64,000 nt of DNA from Henningerozyma blattae CBS 6284 (lineage: Eukaryota > Ascomycota > Saccharomycetes > Saccharomycetales > Saccharomycetaceae), in the NCBI RefSeq assembly GCF_000315915.1, contig NC_020185.1, positions 1,550,001-1,614,000 on the forward strand, read 5' to 3'. Below the pieces are notes generated by a model that saw only the letters and a list, made by a program, of their open reading frames with translations, searched no databases and had not been told where the DNA came from. This document shows positions 38,392 to 48,675 of this stretch, one piece after another (the stretch's first letter is position 1; every line of letters begins with the position of its first letter). Both the position numbers and the translations under genes were made by a program.

Positions 38392-41300
38392 ATGGTAGAA
38401 TTAAACACACAGGATACAAATAATACCCCTACAAATTTTAATATCAATAATATGGTAATGATGGATCCAGCAATTTCAACTCATCAAACGAGTGATATTG
38501 GGGTTCCTTCAGATCTAGAATCAACAACAAATATCGACATTCAATTATCAGATAACTCTACAGAGCAAACGTCAACATCATCTATGTATAATGAAGAATT
38601 AGCTAATCAACTCAGCCAAGATTCAAATATCATTCCTGAAGTTGATGATGGTAAGCATATATTATATGATAGTTTTTCGAATCATAGTTTCTTTAAAACA
38701 GCTGATAGACTTTTAGATGATCTAATGATTGATTTATCATATATGCTTTTTAATAACTCTTCAGAACACATAAATGATAACAATAATAATAATGATAACA
38801 ATCACAATAACAATAACAATACTTCTAATAGTAATAATGACACTAATGAAATTAAAACATATATAAATGGTATCTTGAGATTACCCTCTCATCAATACTC
38901 AAAAGATCGATATTCTAAATTTACTTTTGCAATGGGTACTATTGTAGATCAAATTAATTTACAAACAAGATTCGAATTTAAATCGGTAACTTGTCCTGAA
39001 TTTAATGATGTTCACGTTTTATTAGGGGTTTTGATGGATAATCGTTCACAAGCGCCTCTTGGAACATTTTTACCAGTTTATCATTTTAAAATAACTGTCA
39101 AGACTAGATCATATTTAGAAAAAACTAAAAAACATGTTGGCATTTCACATTTCCATTTAATTGATTTTGATGATTTACATGAGTTTGATAAAAAGGATTT
39201 GGAGATTACTAATCATGACATTAATAAAAAATCATTGTTAGATAGTGCCATTTTTATTTCAGAAGATACAAATAAATTAGTAATGTTAGAAATCTTTAAA
39301 CCAGAATTTAACGAACTAGAAGAAATTGAAAGTTTTTCTCAAGAGAGTATTGCTGAAAGATACATAAACGCATGTTCCAGATTTCCAAATTTAGATCAAC
39401 AAAAAATTCCAACACAATTGGAATGTTTAAATACTGTATTTAAAATTTTTAAAGGACCATTAAATCATAAAAATATTAATGAACCACTAAAGGCTATCAA
39501 TGCAGATAATCCTCTATTGAATTCACATTGGAATCCAAATTGGCTTTTAACCAAATATGGCTTTATTGAAACATTGGATAATAATCCAGACACTCAAGAA
39601 GAATTCAAAGAATATTTACCCCCTAATTTGGCTGATTATATTAATGATATTAATACACGTGCCCTCAGAGAATCTTATATTAGAAAATGTTTAGAATTAA
39701 TATTCATTTCTAAGAGAAATATAAGTTTAATGGGTCCAAATGATTTACAATATAACTCAAAAGCTATTCGGTCGTTTAATATTCTACAAACTGTCTTTAC
39801 TACGTCATTCTGGCATCAGTTTTTATATGAACATAAGCCACAATTGGATACCTATAATAAATTGGATTATGAATACCATTATATAAATTTATTAACCAGT
39901 TTTTATTATACGGAAAGGGATATCATTAGAAATTATAATTGTTTAACTGCACTTGATCCAGTGAATATTGGAATATATTACGATGCCTTAGCTTATATAG
40001 CTCAATCAAAAAATTCCTATCAATTGATTTCATTTGTATCTAAGCAAGATGTCATTGGTCAAGAAGCTTTGAATCAAGCACTAACCTTGTTTAATATTGA
40101 TAACAATGATTCTTCCGCAATATCTACACTAACTGAATCTATGATATTTACCATATACAAGACTGAGCGGAAACAGGCTAATATTAGTTCAGCAAGATTA
40201 GCAGAAATGAAAAATGCTTTACGTCTCTTAGCCAAATATAAACATTCTGATAGATTAAAATTTTATGCCGATTATGAACCTTATTTTTCAGCATCTCAAG
40301 GTTATAACACTTTAGAAGTTGATGAATCTGTTGATGATGATATTATTCAAACTGCTTATACAATCAAAGTTAATGATGCACCAGGATTGAAAATTGATTG
40401 TGATAGAGCTTTATTGACAGTAGCCACTCGAAGAAAAAGTCTAGCATTGTTTAAATTCTTATTACAAGAATGTCCACAATTTACTGAATTTTATGGAGTA
40501 GATCGGTTTGATTATTTCCAAGCATTAAATACTTTACAAGTGAATGAGAATGCTACAGATGAAACAATTTTAGAAATTTTCCAGCAACGTTGGTCTAATG
40601 ATAAATCATTAGATTATGACTCAATGTTAAATTTACAATCAGCTTTATCGAAAATTGCATATGAAAAAAATTCCAAATTAATTTCAAATTTTATTGATAC
40701 AGGCATAGTCGATCCAACTTGTTTACCCGTTGAAAATTGGCCAGCTGGTTTAAATAATATTGGTAATACGTGTTATTTAAATTCTTTATTACAATATTAT
40801 TTTTCAATTAAACCATTACGTGATTTTATTTTACAGTACCAAATGACAATGAAACATTTTCAAAATGAGATTGTCTTAAATAAACAATTGGAAAAAAGAA
40901 GAAGAATTGGTGGTAGGGAAGTTAACGAATTAGAAGTTGAAAGATCTGTTCAATTTATTTATCAAGTTCGAGATTTATTTAAGGAAATGATTTTTTCACA
41001 AATGAGATGCGTTTCTCCAAGACAAGAATTGGCATATCTTGCTTTTATGCCTAGTAATATTGAAGTTGAATTTGAATCTGCTTCGACAGAGGATGATATG
41101 GGAGACAAATCTAATGCTCAAGATGCAGTTGTTCTTCAAGACGAAGCTAAGAACGACACTGATATTAATCTTACTGAAGTAAATTTGATTGATTTGGAAC
41201 CTGCTACGAAGGTATCTACATCCAATGATCAACCTACAATGGATGCAATCGAAATTCTCACTAACAGTGATAATAAATCTAAAGAATTATCCAAAACAAA

Positions 41301-42423
41301 CCCCTTTAGAGAAGTTTCGCCAAATGAAGATATAACAATTTCCACACGAGTGGCTAAGATTAGTAGTGATCAATTAGAAAATGCTTTTGAAATGGGGAGA
41401 CAACAAGATGTCACGGAGTGTATTGGTAATGTTCTTTTCCAATTAGAAACAGGGTTTGACCCAATCTCTCTTGACAATGAAGATAATGAACAATATGATT
41501 TAGTTAAAGAATTATTTTATGGTAAAACTAAACAAAGTATTATTCCTTTGAACCATAATTCCAATGAGCGTATTAAAGTGGAAAGATTTCTATCATTGTT
41601 AGTCAATATTACAGATCATCCCAAAGATATTTATGATGCATTAAATCAATATTTTGCGGATGAATTTTTAACCATGGAAGAATACGGTGATGTTAAAAAG
41701 ACACTTTCTATGACAGAATATCCCAAGATTTTACAAATTCAAATCCAACGTGTTTATTATGATCGTGAAAGATTTATGCCTTTCAAATCTATCGAACCAT
41801 TACCATTTGAACAAGTTATTTATATGGATCGATATGCTGAATCTAGTGATCCAGAATTAATTTCCAAGAAAGAAGAAACTGCGCAATTGAAATTAAAATT
41901 GAAAGAATACAGAGCAAGACAAAAGGAACTCTTGAGCAAGAATGAATTGGGTCTTTCTAGAAAAGAAGCCATGATGGAAACCATTAAATTCTTGAAATCC
42001 CCCGTAATCTTAGAAAATGGTATTGATACCACAAATAAGGATGTTTTGGTAAGAGAATTACAACAATATGTGGATGGAATTAATAATGAATTATCGAATC
42101 TTTATAATAAAATTAATCAGCTACAAAACCGAATTGATCATCAATTTGATGATTTCAAAAAACTAGCATATTCATTATTTGCCGTGTTCATCCATCGTGG
42201 TGAAGCTAGTTATGGCCATTATTGGGTCTACATCAAGGACCATTCCAAAAACGGAATATGGAGGAAATACAACGACGAATCTGTCACTGAAGTCCCAGAA
42301 CAAGAAGTATTCAATTTTACAGAGGGTAATACTGCCACACCTTATTTTCTGGTGTATGTGAAACAAGATTCTCTGTCAGACATTGAACCTTTAAAAAGAA
42401 TCATTCAAAACACAGAAAACTAG
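38392..42423 (+). CDS. UBP2: Ubiquitin-specific protease Ubp2
   Basis: Ubp2 is a cysteine deubiquitinase that trims K63-linked chains and works with Rup1 and the ligase Rsp5. The protein has 1343 residues (S. cerevisiae 1272). The catalytic Cys box is GLNNIGNTCYLNSLLQYYF with C794; the His box ASYGHYWVYIKD has H1276. An acidic, poorly conserved insertion lies inside the catalytic domain at about 890-985, and a coiled coil at about 1165-1260. An asparagine-rich stretch lies at about 125-155. Its place after the RGA region agrees with YOR124C. Confidence 0.95.
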   Translation: MVELNTQDTNNTPTNFNINNMVMMDPAISTHQTSDIGVPSDLESTTNIDIQLSDNSTEQTSTSSMYNEELANQLSQDSNIIPEVDDGKHILYDSFSNHSFFKTADRLLDDLMIDLSYMLFNNSSEHINDNNNNNDNNHNNNNNTSNSNNDTNEIKTYINGILRLPSHQYSKDRYSKFTFAMGTIVDQINLQTRFEFKSVTCPEFNDVHVLLGVLMDNRSQAPLGTFLPVYHFKITVKTRSYLEKTKKHVGISHFHLIDFDDLHEFDKKDLEITNHDINKKSLLDSAIFISEDTNKLVMLEIFKPEFNELEEIESFSQESIAERYINACSRFPNLDQQKIPTQLECLNTVFKIFKGPLNHKNINEPLKAINADNPLLNSHWNPNWLLTKYGFIETLDNNPDTQEEFKEYLPPNLADYINDINTRALRESYIRKCLELIFISKRNISLMGPNDLQYNSKAIRSFNILQTVFTTSFWHQFLYEHKPQLDTYNKLDYEYHYINLLTSFYYTERDIIRNYNCLTALDPVNIGIYYDALAYIAQSKNSYQLISFVSKQDVIGQEALNQALTLFNIDNNDSSAISTLTESMIFTIYKTERKQANISSARLAEMKNALRLLAKYKHSDRLKFYADYEPYFSASQGYNTLEVDESVDDDIIQTAYTIKVNDAPGLKIDCDRALLTVATRRKSLALFKFLLQECPQFTEFYGVDRFDYFQALNTLQVNENATDETILEIFQQRWSNDKSLDYDSMLNLQSALSKIAYEKNSKLISNFIDTGIVDPTCLPVENWPAGLNNIGNTCYLNSLLQYYFSIKPLRDFILQYQMTMKHFQNEIVLNKQLEKRRRIGGREVNELEVERSVQFIYQVRDLFKEMIFSQMRCVSPRQELAYLAFMPSNIEVEFESASTEDDMGDKSNAQDAVVLQDEAKNDTDINLTEVNLIDLEPATKVSTSNDQPTMDAIEILTNSDNKSKELSKTNPFREVSPNEDITISTRVAKISSDQLENAFEMGRQQDVTECIGNVLFQLETGFDPISLDNEDNEQYDLVKELFYGKTKQSIIPLNHNSNERIKVERFLSLLVNITDHPKDIYDALNQYFADEFLTMEEYGDVKKTLSMTEYPKILQIQIQRVYYDRERFMPFKSIEPLPFEQVIYMDRYAESSDPELISKKEETAQLKLKLKEYRARQKELLSKNELGLSRKEAMMETIKFLKSPVILENGIDTTNKDVLVRELQQYVDGINNELSNLYNKINQLQNRIDHQFDDFKKLAYSLFAVFIHRGEASYGHYWVYIKDHSKNGIWRKYNDESVTEVPEQEVFNFTEGNTATPYFLVYVKQDSLSDIEPLKRIIQNTEN

Positions 42424-43224
42424 CGAAATATCCGTCTTCATACAATTACGTATCATCATCATCACCATCATCATCATCATTTTATAAAAACCACATGTCA
42501 TATATAATATATCGTAAATATAACATATCATAAACATCATAAACATCGTAAATATATTTTATTCAAGTATCTAATCTTGCCATTTTATTTGCTGGTTTTT
42601 TCTAGCAACAGTAATTCACGCAAGCGTGATCACATTCGACGACATAGCCTGCTTCGGTGAACCCAGCAATAAACTGCGGGCAAAATTGAAATTCGGAAAT
42701 GCCAAAGTGCAACGTCAAAGGGTAATCTAATAGTAATTGTAGTAGTAACTCTAGTAGTAATTCAATAGTAAATCTATAGCAAAATCTAGTAACAAATTTT
42801 ATGGCTGTTCTGGCAACAAGGAATGAGAAAAATCCATAGGCATTCAACTCGCAACCAATTTCACCTACCAACCAGAAAATTGTCAAGCAGATCTGAGATC
42901 GAAGGGTAATTAAAGAAGTTAAAGATATTTGTCGAAACTTTAGAAAAAGTTAAAACATCCAAGACAAGAAGGAAAATAGGTAAAATTATAGTTACATATT
43001 AATTGTTGCTCAATTGAGATAATTGGAAAGAACAAAAAAGAAAAAAAATAAAACGGACGCTCTTAACAGGATTCCACTGCCATTGATTGTCATAGTATTG
43101 TTGTATCACTTTGGCCATAATTCGTTGAAAAATTATTTATAGAAACACAATAACGAAAAATAAGAAAAAAAGTAAAGTATTGCATAATATATACTACAAA
43201 CCAATAATAAAAAAATAAGCTATC
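42424..43224. other. UBP2-VPS74 intergenic region
   Basis: This 800-bp gap begins with an ATC-rich simple repeat just after UBP2 (about 42451-42480). A 94-codon minus-strand frame (42602-42886) sits over a TAGTAG-rich stretch and has no family likeness; I do not call it. No tRNA is seen. Confidence 0.5.
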
Positions 43225-44229
43225 ATGTCTACTTTGCAGCGTCGTAGAAAACAAGCTCGTAGTGATTCAGTTGGGTCTAGTGGTACTGATAGCAATGATA
43301 ATGAACCTACTAATCGTCAAGCTGAATCAAGAAGAGTAGCTTATGATCCAGAAGAAGATAAAATTAGAAATAACATGAGCGTCCCACAATTAACCTTGAT
43401 GGAAGAGGTGGTTTTGTTAGGGCTAAGAGATAAAGAAGGTTATTTGTCGTTTTGGAATGACAACATTTCTTATGCTTTACGTGGTTGTATCATTATCGAA
43501 TTAGCTTTAAGAGGTAAAATTCGTATTCTTGATGATCCTGCAAGAAAAAGATTCGAATTATCCGAAAGATTGGTTGAAGTTGTTGATTCAAGTAAGACTG
43601 GGGAAGTCTTGTTGGATGAAGCCTTGCAAATCATGAGAAATGATGAGCCTTTGGCAATTTCCAATTGGGTTGATTTATTAAGTGGCGAAACTTGGAATGT
43701 ATTCAAGATTAATTATCAATTAAAACAAGTTAGAGAGAGAATATCAAAAGGTCTGGTTGATAAAGGTGTTCTAAGGACAGAAATGAAAAATTTCTTCTTA
43801 TTCGATATGGCTACCCATCCAGTGACGGATTCAAGTTGTAAAGAAGCTATTAAGCGTAGAATCTTATCTATTTTAGTTAATAGAACAGCAGAATTCACAT
43901 ATAATGATTATTTTCCAGAAACAACCTCTTTTAAATATATTAGAACCATTTCTTTAATATGTAGTGCCTACGGTGCAAACGTTTTAGAAAATGTCTTGAA
44001 TTCTTTGGAATACCAAAAGAGAGATAATGGGTTGAATAGAGCTGAAGAATTGTTGGAACAATTTTCTCAATATCCATTTGATTTGGAAAAGCAAACTGAA
44101 TTTGGTACTTCTATTAATTTAAACGCATTGGTTAAAGAGGAAATTGAGGCTGATCCAAAGAATGCATTATTTTTAGAAGTAGTGGCTGGTGTTTTTGAAG
44201 TATTTTCTAAAATGGATTTATTATTATAA
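43225..44229 (+). CDS. VPS74: Vps74, GOLPH3-family Golgi glycosyltransferase adaptor
   Basis: Vps74 binds phosphatidylinositol-4-phosphate on Golgi membranes and packs glycosyltransferases into COPI vesicles for retention. The protein has 334 residues (S. cerevisiae 345). The N-terminus [14 protein letters not shown] carries the basic cluster that contacts COPI. The GOLPH3 domain begins near residue 54 ([24 protein letters not shown]) and runs to the end, FSKMDLLL. It matches YDR372C, while both neighbours (UBP2, LEO1) come from the YOR track. Confidence 0.96.
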   Translation: MSTLQRRRKQARSDSVGSSGTDSNDNEPTNRQAESRRVAYDPEEDKIRNNMSVPQLTLMEEVVLLGLRDKEGYLSFWNDNISYALRGCIIIELALRGKIRILDDPARKRFELSERLVEVVDSSKTGEVLLDEALQIMRNDEPLAISNWVDLLSGETWNVFKINYQLKQVRERISKGLVDKGVLRTEMKNFFLFDMATHPVTDSSCKEAIKRRILSILVNRTAEFTYNDYFPETTSFKYIRTISLICSAYGANVLENVLNSLEYQKRDNGLNRAEELLEQFSQYPFDLEKQTEFGTSINLNALVKEEIEADPKNALFLEVVAGVFEVFSKMDLLL

Positions 44230-45041
44230 TAAGATCAGAAGATATACAAACACAAAAAAAAAATTTAACAATATATAACTCATTATGACTTTCTTGCTGC
44301 CACCGATTTTATGTTGTTGTTAGTTTGTTGTTGTTGTTGCTGCTGTTATGACATTTGTTTTTTTATTTTTTAGCCTACCAAAATTACTCACTCGAATCCT
44401 TTTAAAAAAAATTAAAAAAATAAAATAATCAATCATTCATTAATTCATGTATTTCCCTCTACGAACTACGAACTTTTAAAATTTAAACAAATCACATCTT
44501 CCCGTACGTATTTAAATTCGGTATGAATCATATGCATATGCCAATACTTTGACCATACATTTCAACTTACTTGGTTAATTTAATGCACACAATTGCACCG
44601 ACGTATATATTAGCATATATATGTATTTATATATATGTTAAAACAATTATTTTCAAAAAAAAAGAAAAAAAATGTTAGAGAGTTTCATTATTACAAAAAA
44701 ATATTATATTCATTTTTATTTGTTTTTGTCATTTTTTTTTTCCAATTTTTAAATTTTATTTCTATATCTACATTTTTCTATTAATATATAATGCATATAT
44801 GCATATCTATCCATGTATCTGTACATTTATTTCTTATGGTTATTATATCTATATATCAAAACAGTATATTAAAGGATTCGGGAATCTACTTTGATAAGTT
44901 GAAAAATTCGCGACACTTAATTTTTATTTTTTTTTGTTATGAAAAATTAGGTTTAATTATTTAACAAAGTTATTATATATTTAGAAAACAAGTTGTTCTA
45001 ACTTAATTGAAGTGTAAGACATACAACTTCAACTTCCAAGC
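44230..45041. other. VPS74-LEO1 intergenic region
   Basis: This 812-bp AT-rich gap has a GTTGTTGTTGCTGCTG-like simple repeat near 44318-44345 and several TATATATA stretches near 44600-44640 and 44785. No gene, tRNA or strong factor site is seen. Confidence 0.5.
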
Positions 45042-45212
45042 ATGTCCACAGAAAATACTATCAAGGATGAAACTCCTTTAAGATCTGATAATGAAGACAA
45101 TTCATTGACTAGTGATTCCAATTTCAATGGACCAATTGAAAGTAATAATGATGAAAATGCTAATAATAGTAATAAAGGTGATATAAATAATAGAAATAGA
45201 AGAAGAAACTAA
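45042..45212 (+). other. Apparent N-terminal piece of LEO1, out of frame with the rest
   Basis: An ATG with A at -3 (45042) opens a 56-codon frame, beginning MSTENTIKDETPL, serine/asparagine/acid-rich like the Leo1 N-terminus (MSSESPQDQ in S. cerevisiae). It stops at 45210-45212, about 30 bp before the LEO1 start used below. The LEO1 frame is open from 45187, so a single-base change between 45187 and 45209 would join the two. Confidence 0.7.
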
Positions 45213-45240
45213 CAATAGTAATGATGAGGAAGATTCCGGT

Positions 45241-45306
45241 ATGGATGATTTATTTGGGGATGATGAAGATGAAGAAGCAGGAGATAAAAACACACAGAAC
45301 GAAATA

Positions 45307-45345
<39 letters not shown>

Positions 45346-46527
45346 GGTTTTGTTAGAAAGAACAGAAGATCAGAATATGATGAAAATAGTGATGATGAAC
45401 AAGATAAAGCTATGTATGAAAAGAAATTTTATGGTGAAGATGGTTTCAATCGTTCAGATGATGATGATAATGAATATGAATACAAAGAATCCGATATTGA
45501 ATTAGTTAGACATATAGTTCCATATAAGACAAGGCCTTCTAATAAAGAACTTGATAAACATCGTGAATTATATTATGCTAAAGTTCCTCCCTTTTTAATG
45601 GTTGATCCAGTTCCCTTTGATTCTACAAATTTTGAATCTGCAGTTAAGGAGAGAATTAAAAATTCATTAAATGAGGACACACAAATTACTGATCGATTAC
45701 GTGATGAAAATACAATAAGATGGAGATATTCCAGAGATTCTAATGATAATGATAAAGTTTTCAAACAATCTAACGCACAAATAATTCAATGGTCTGATGG
45801 TTCATATTCCTTAAAATTGGGTAATGATTATACAGATATTTTGACGAATGAAACAGATAATATATTTTTAACCGTTTCTCATGATCAACAAGAATTAATG
45901 CAATGTTATAATGGAGGTGAAATTACCAAGACATTGATGTTTATTCCATCATCAACAAAATCTAAAATACATCAAAGATTAACTGCTGCAGTGCAGAATA
46001 GAGATAAAAAGACTACATCGGGTCCTGGTATGATGCTAATCAATACAGATCCTGAAATTGAAAAGAAATTATTAGAGAAAAAGCAATGGCAAATGATGAG
46101 AGATCGTAGGAGAAAACAATTGCAAGAAAGAGAAAATAATGAAGTTGATGGTATTACTAGTGGATTTTCTAAAAGAGATAATTCGCCATCTATTAATTCA
46201 CAATCCATAAAAGGTTCACGTTCTGACAGAAATCATGATTATCGTAGAAACGAATATGAAGAAGATGATTTTATAGTAGATGATGAAGATGAAGAAGTTG
46301 ATGGAATGGTAGATGATGATGATGATAATGCTGAAGAAGAAGAAGAAGAAGAAGAAGAGGAGGATGAAGATGATTTAAATGCAGAAAGGTTAAGAAATGC
46401 CAAGAGACAAGGGTATCAAGAAGATGATGATGAGAGGGATGCAAGAAATGAAGAGGAACAATCATCATCATCAGAAGTTACCAAGAGAAGAAAAATCGCT
46501 GTTATTGATGATGAAGATGATGAGTAG
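45241..46527 (+). CDS. LEO1: Leo1 subunit of the Paf1 complex
   Basis: Leo1 is part of the Paf1 complex, which travels with RNA polymerase II and supports H2B ubiquitination and elongation. From the ATG at 45241 the protein has 428 residues, starting MDDLFGDDEDEE. S. cerevisiae Leo1 (464) has about 60 residues before this same LDDLFGDD block; that part lies upstream in another frame (45042-45212). The core is well conserved: KFYGEDG, VELVRHI-like, WRYSRD, IVQWSDG-like, FLTVSHDQQEL, KTLMFIP. Both ends are acidic with aspartate runs. Either the start has moved downstream, or an indel or frameshift separates the ends. The neighbour PFY1 fits YOR122C. Confidence 0.92.
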
Positions 46528-46617
46528 ATGACAATATAATACCTGTATAATTAAATATATATAATATTAATAAAGACAGATGCTGATACTTCACATTTCC
46601 TTTTTTAGTTAGTTTTG

Positions 46618-46636
46618 CACGTGATGGTCCGGGTAA
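46618..46636. promoter_or_regulatory. Cbf1-type and Reb1-type sites upstream of PFY1
   Basis: CACGTG at 46618-46623 is followed by CCGGGTAA at 46629-46636, about 166 bp before the PFY1 ATG. This is the same pairing as in the YET3/BDF promoter. Function is inferred from motif identity. Confidence 0.55.
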
Positions 46637-46801
46637 ATTTCTTTTTTTCAAAGGGATTTTTGTTTCAAATGGGTGGAGTGGTTCCCCCTACAAAAACAAT
46701 GGGTATAAATAAACTGTTTCAATTATTGAAAAGATCTGCGGAATAAATCAAAGGATAATTATCCAAAGAGAATTACATAACCCAACAATAATTATTTACA
46801 A

Positions 46802-47328
46802 ATGTCTTGGCAAGGTATGTTGAATGAAATATTGAATTAAAAAAAAAAATAAACTTAAAGATCGAAAAATTACTAACAAAGCATATATTGAAAAAAAAAA
46901 TTAAAAATAATAACCAATTGAACTTTTTTTTCCCACGGATACTCTTGCAATTTTAAAAAGCATACACTGACAACTTATTAGCTACCGGTAAAGTTGATAA
47001 AGCTGTTATATATTCTAGAGCAGGTGATTCTGTTTGGGCCAGTTCTGGTGGATTACAATTAGGTGCCAATGAAATTGCCGAAATTGCTCGTGGTTTCGAC
47101 AATCCAAGTGGTTTGCAAAGCAATGGGTTGCATGTTCAATCTCAAAAATTTATGTTGTTGAGAGCCGATGATAGATCCATTTATGGTAGACATGATGCAG
47201 AAGGTATTGTTTGTGTAAGAACTAAACAAACAATTGTGATTGCACACTATCCACCTACTGTTCAAGCTGGTGAAGCTACCAAGATTGTTGAACAATTAGC
47301 TGATTACTTAATTGGTGTTCAATATTAG
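46802..47328 (+). CDS. PFY1: Profilin, two exons
   Basis: Profilin binds actin monomers, phosphoinositides and proline-rich formins. Spliced length is 126 residues, as in S. cerevisiae. Exon 1 is 46802-46814 (MSWQ plus one base) and exon 2 is 46961-47328, reading [15 protein letters not shown] and ending DYLIGVQY. The intron interrupts the fifth codon, the same place as in S. cerevisiae PFY1. The block [16 protein letters not shown] is nearly identical to yeast profilin. Only the end of exon 2 opens with an in-frame ATG, so unspliced reading would give a truncated protein. Gene order matches YOR122C. Confidence 0.97.
46815..46960 (+). other. PFY1 spliceosomal intron
   Basis: The 146-nt intron has donor GTATGT at 46815 and branch site TACTAAC at 46871-46877. 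The acceptor ends at 46960 and reads AAG rather than the usual YAG; it is the first AG after a usable distance from the branch. Splicing here restores the alanine codon GCA across the junction. Confidence 0.93.
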
Positions 47329-47378
47329 GCATGTCATTGGCGTAAGTAATGTCTTATGAACCATAAATAAATCCATCC

Positions 47379-47411
<33 letters not shown>

Positions 47412-47736
47412 TACCTATATATCTATTTTTATACATATACAATCTATGATATGTAAGAAAGCCATTATTAAAGCACAAGGCACGTGATAGAATTTTATCA
47501 CATGACGCAGTATCACGTGTGTGAATTTTTCCTATTTTCTTTTTTCTCATTTCTTTTTCCAAAATTTCGGAGTTCTTTCGTGATCTCGCCAAGATGAAAA
47601 GAATTTCCTCAAAGTACAAAAGAAGAAAACAAATAATAAATAGGGGTTATGTATTCACATAGGTTATGTATTCACATAAGTATAGACAGATAGAGTATAA
47701 AGATTTATATATATTTAAGCATCAACAAAATAATAT
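47329..47736. other. PFY1/GCY1 convergent region with three CDEI-like motifs
   Basis: A TA-rich stretch lies at about 47380-47430. CACGTGAT (47481-47488), ATCACATG (47497-47504) and ATCACGTG (47512-47519) lie within 39 bp, all matching the Cbf1/CDEI consensus RTCACRTG on one strand or the other. They sit between two converging genes, where a promoter is not expected. No CDEIII partner was found. Confidence 0.55.
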
Positions 47737-48675
47737 CTATTCAAAAACTGGGAATGGGTCCCAGTCTGGCTTGTTGATTCTCTTTTCACCATTAACCTTT
47801 GCAAGAGCATCGATTTCAGCAATATCTTCCTTTGATAAATCAAAGACTTTAAAATTAGAAATGACTCTTTCTTCGTGAACGGATTTTGGTAAAACAACGA
47901 TATCTCTTTGTACGATCCAAGAAGTAATAACTTGAGCTGGGGAAACACCATTCTTAGCAGCAATATCGACAATGGTCTTTTGTTTTAGATTTGGAGCGTT
48001 ATCTGAACCGAAAGGAGAATAAGCTTCTAATTTAATCTTTTTGGAATCACAGTATTTTTGTAATTCAAATTGTGGTAACAATGGATGCAATTCAACTTGA
48101 TTAACAGCTGGGGTCAATTTATTACCTGGAGAAGATAAAACTTTTTCCAAATTGTTGATTGAAAAATTGGAAACACCTACAGATCTAGTTAACCCAGTAG
48201 CAGGTAATTCTTGAACCAATTCCCAAGTCTTGATATAATCCCAAGTTTCCATGTCAACATCACGAGTTCCATCTGGTAAACGTGGCACCACTAAGTAATC
48301 ATCATCTTTGATATATCTTGGGTTTAAAACAACAGGCCAATGCATCAAATACAAATCAACGTAATCCAAACCTAATCTTTTCAAAGAACTTTCTAGAGCT
48401 CTCTTTGGGTTTTGGAATTCAGTACACCACAGCTTTGTGGTAATGAAGATTTGATCTCTTGGAACCCCTGAGTCTTTGATAGCTCTACCGACTTCACCTT
48501 CGTTTCTGTAAATGGCAGCGGTATCGATATGTCTATAACCAGCTTTCAAAGCATAAATGACAGAGTTGTAACCATCATTTTCTTGAGATTTCCAAGTACC
48601 TAACCCGACTGATGGGATTTTTTCACCATTGTTTAATGTGACGTAAGTATCAGAGTTTTTTAATTGAGCAGGCAT
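47737..48675 (-). CDS. GCY1: Aldo-keto reductase Gcy1/Ypr1
   Basis: This NADPH-dependent aldo-keto reductase has 312 residues. Gcy1 is tied to glycerol catabolism and Ypr1 reduces 2-methylbutyraldehyde and other carbonyls. The catalytic tetrad D51, Y56, K81 and H112 is complete (HIDTAAIYRNE, TTKLW, YLMHWP). The cofactor region has VLPKSVHEERVISN. GCY1 (YOR120W) and YPR1 (YDR368W) are ohnologs; both have the right strand and order for this place. Sequence features are mixed: YRNEG near D51 resembles Gcy1, while SPFGS and SNFK resemble Ypr1. I cannot choose firmly. Confidence 0.92.
   Translation of the reverse strand: MPAQLKNSDTYVTLNNGEKIPSVGLGTWKSQENDGYNSVIYALKAGYRHIDTAAIYRNEGEVGRAIKDSGVPRDQIFITTKLWCTEFQNPKRALESSLKRLGLDYVDLYLMHWPVVLNPRYIKDDDYLVVPRLPDGTRDVDMETWDYIKTWELVQELPATGLTRSVGVSNFSINNLEKVLSSPGNKLTPAVNQVELHPLLPQFELQKYCDSKKIKLEAYSPFGSDNAPNLKQKTIVDIAAKNGVSPAQVITSWIVQRDIVVLPKSVHEERVISNFKVFDLSKEDIAEIDALAKVNGEKRINKPDWDPFPVFE

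Noticed and set aside
42602..42886. 94-codon minus-strand ORF between UBP2 and VPS74
   Set aside because: It is built on a TAGTAG-type simple repeat and resembles no family.
45308..45505. ORF of methionine repeats inside LEO1
   Set aside because: It is the shifted frame of the GAT aspartate run.
47481..47590. Point centromere candidate (CDEI matches followed by T-rich DNA and TTTCGGAG)
   Set aside because: The CDEIII-like core is in the wrong orientation relative to CDEI, the spacing is only about 50 bp, and the rest of the CDEIII consensus is missing.
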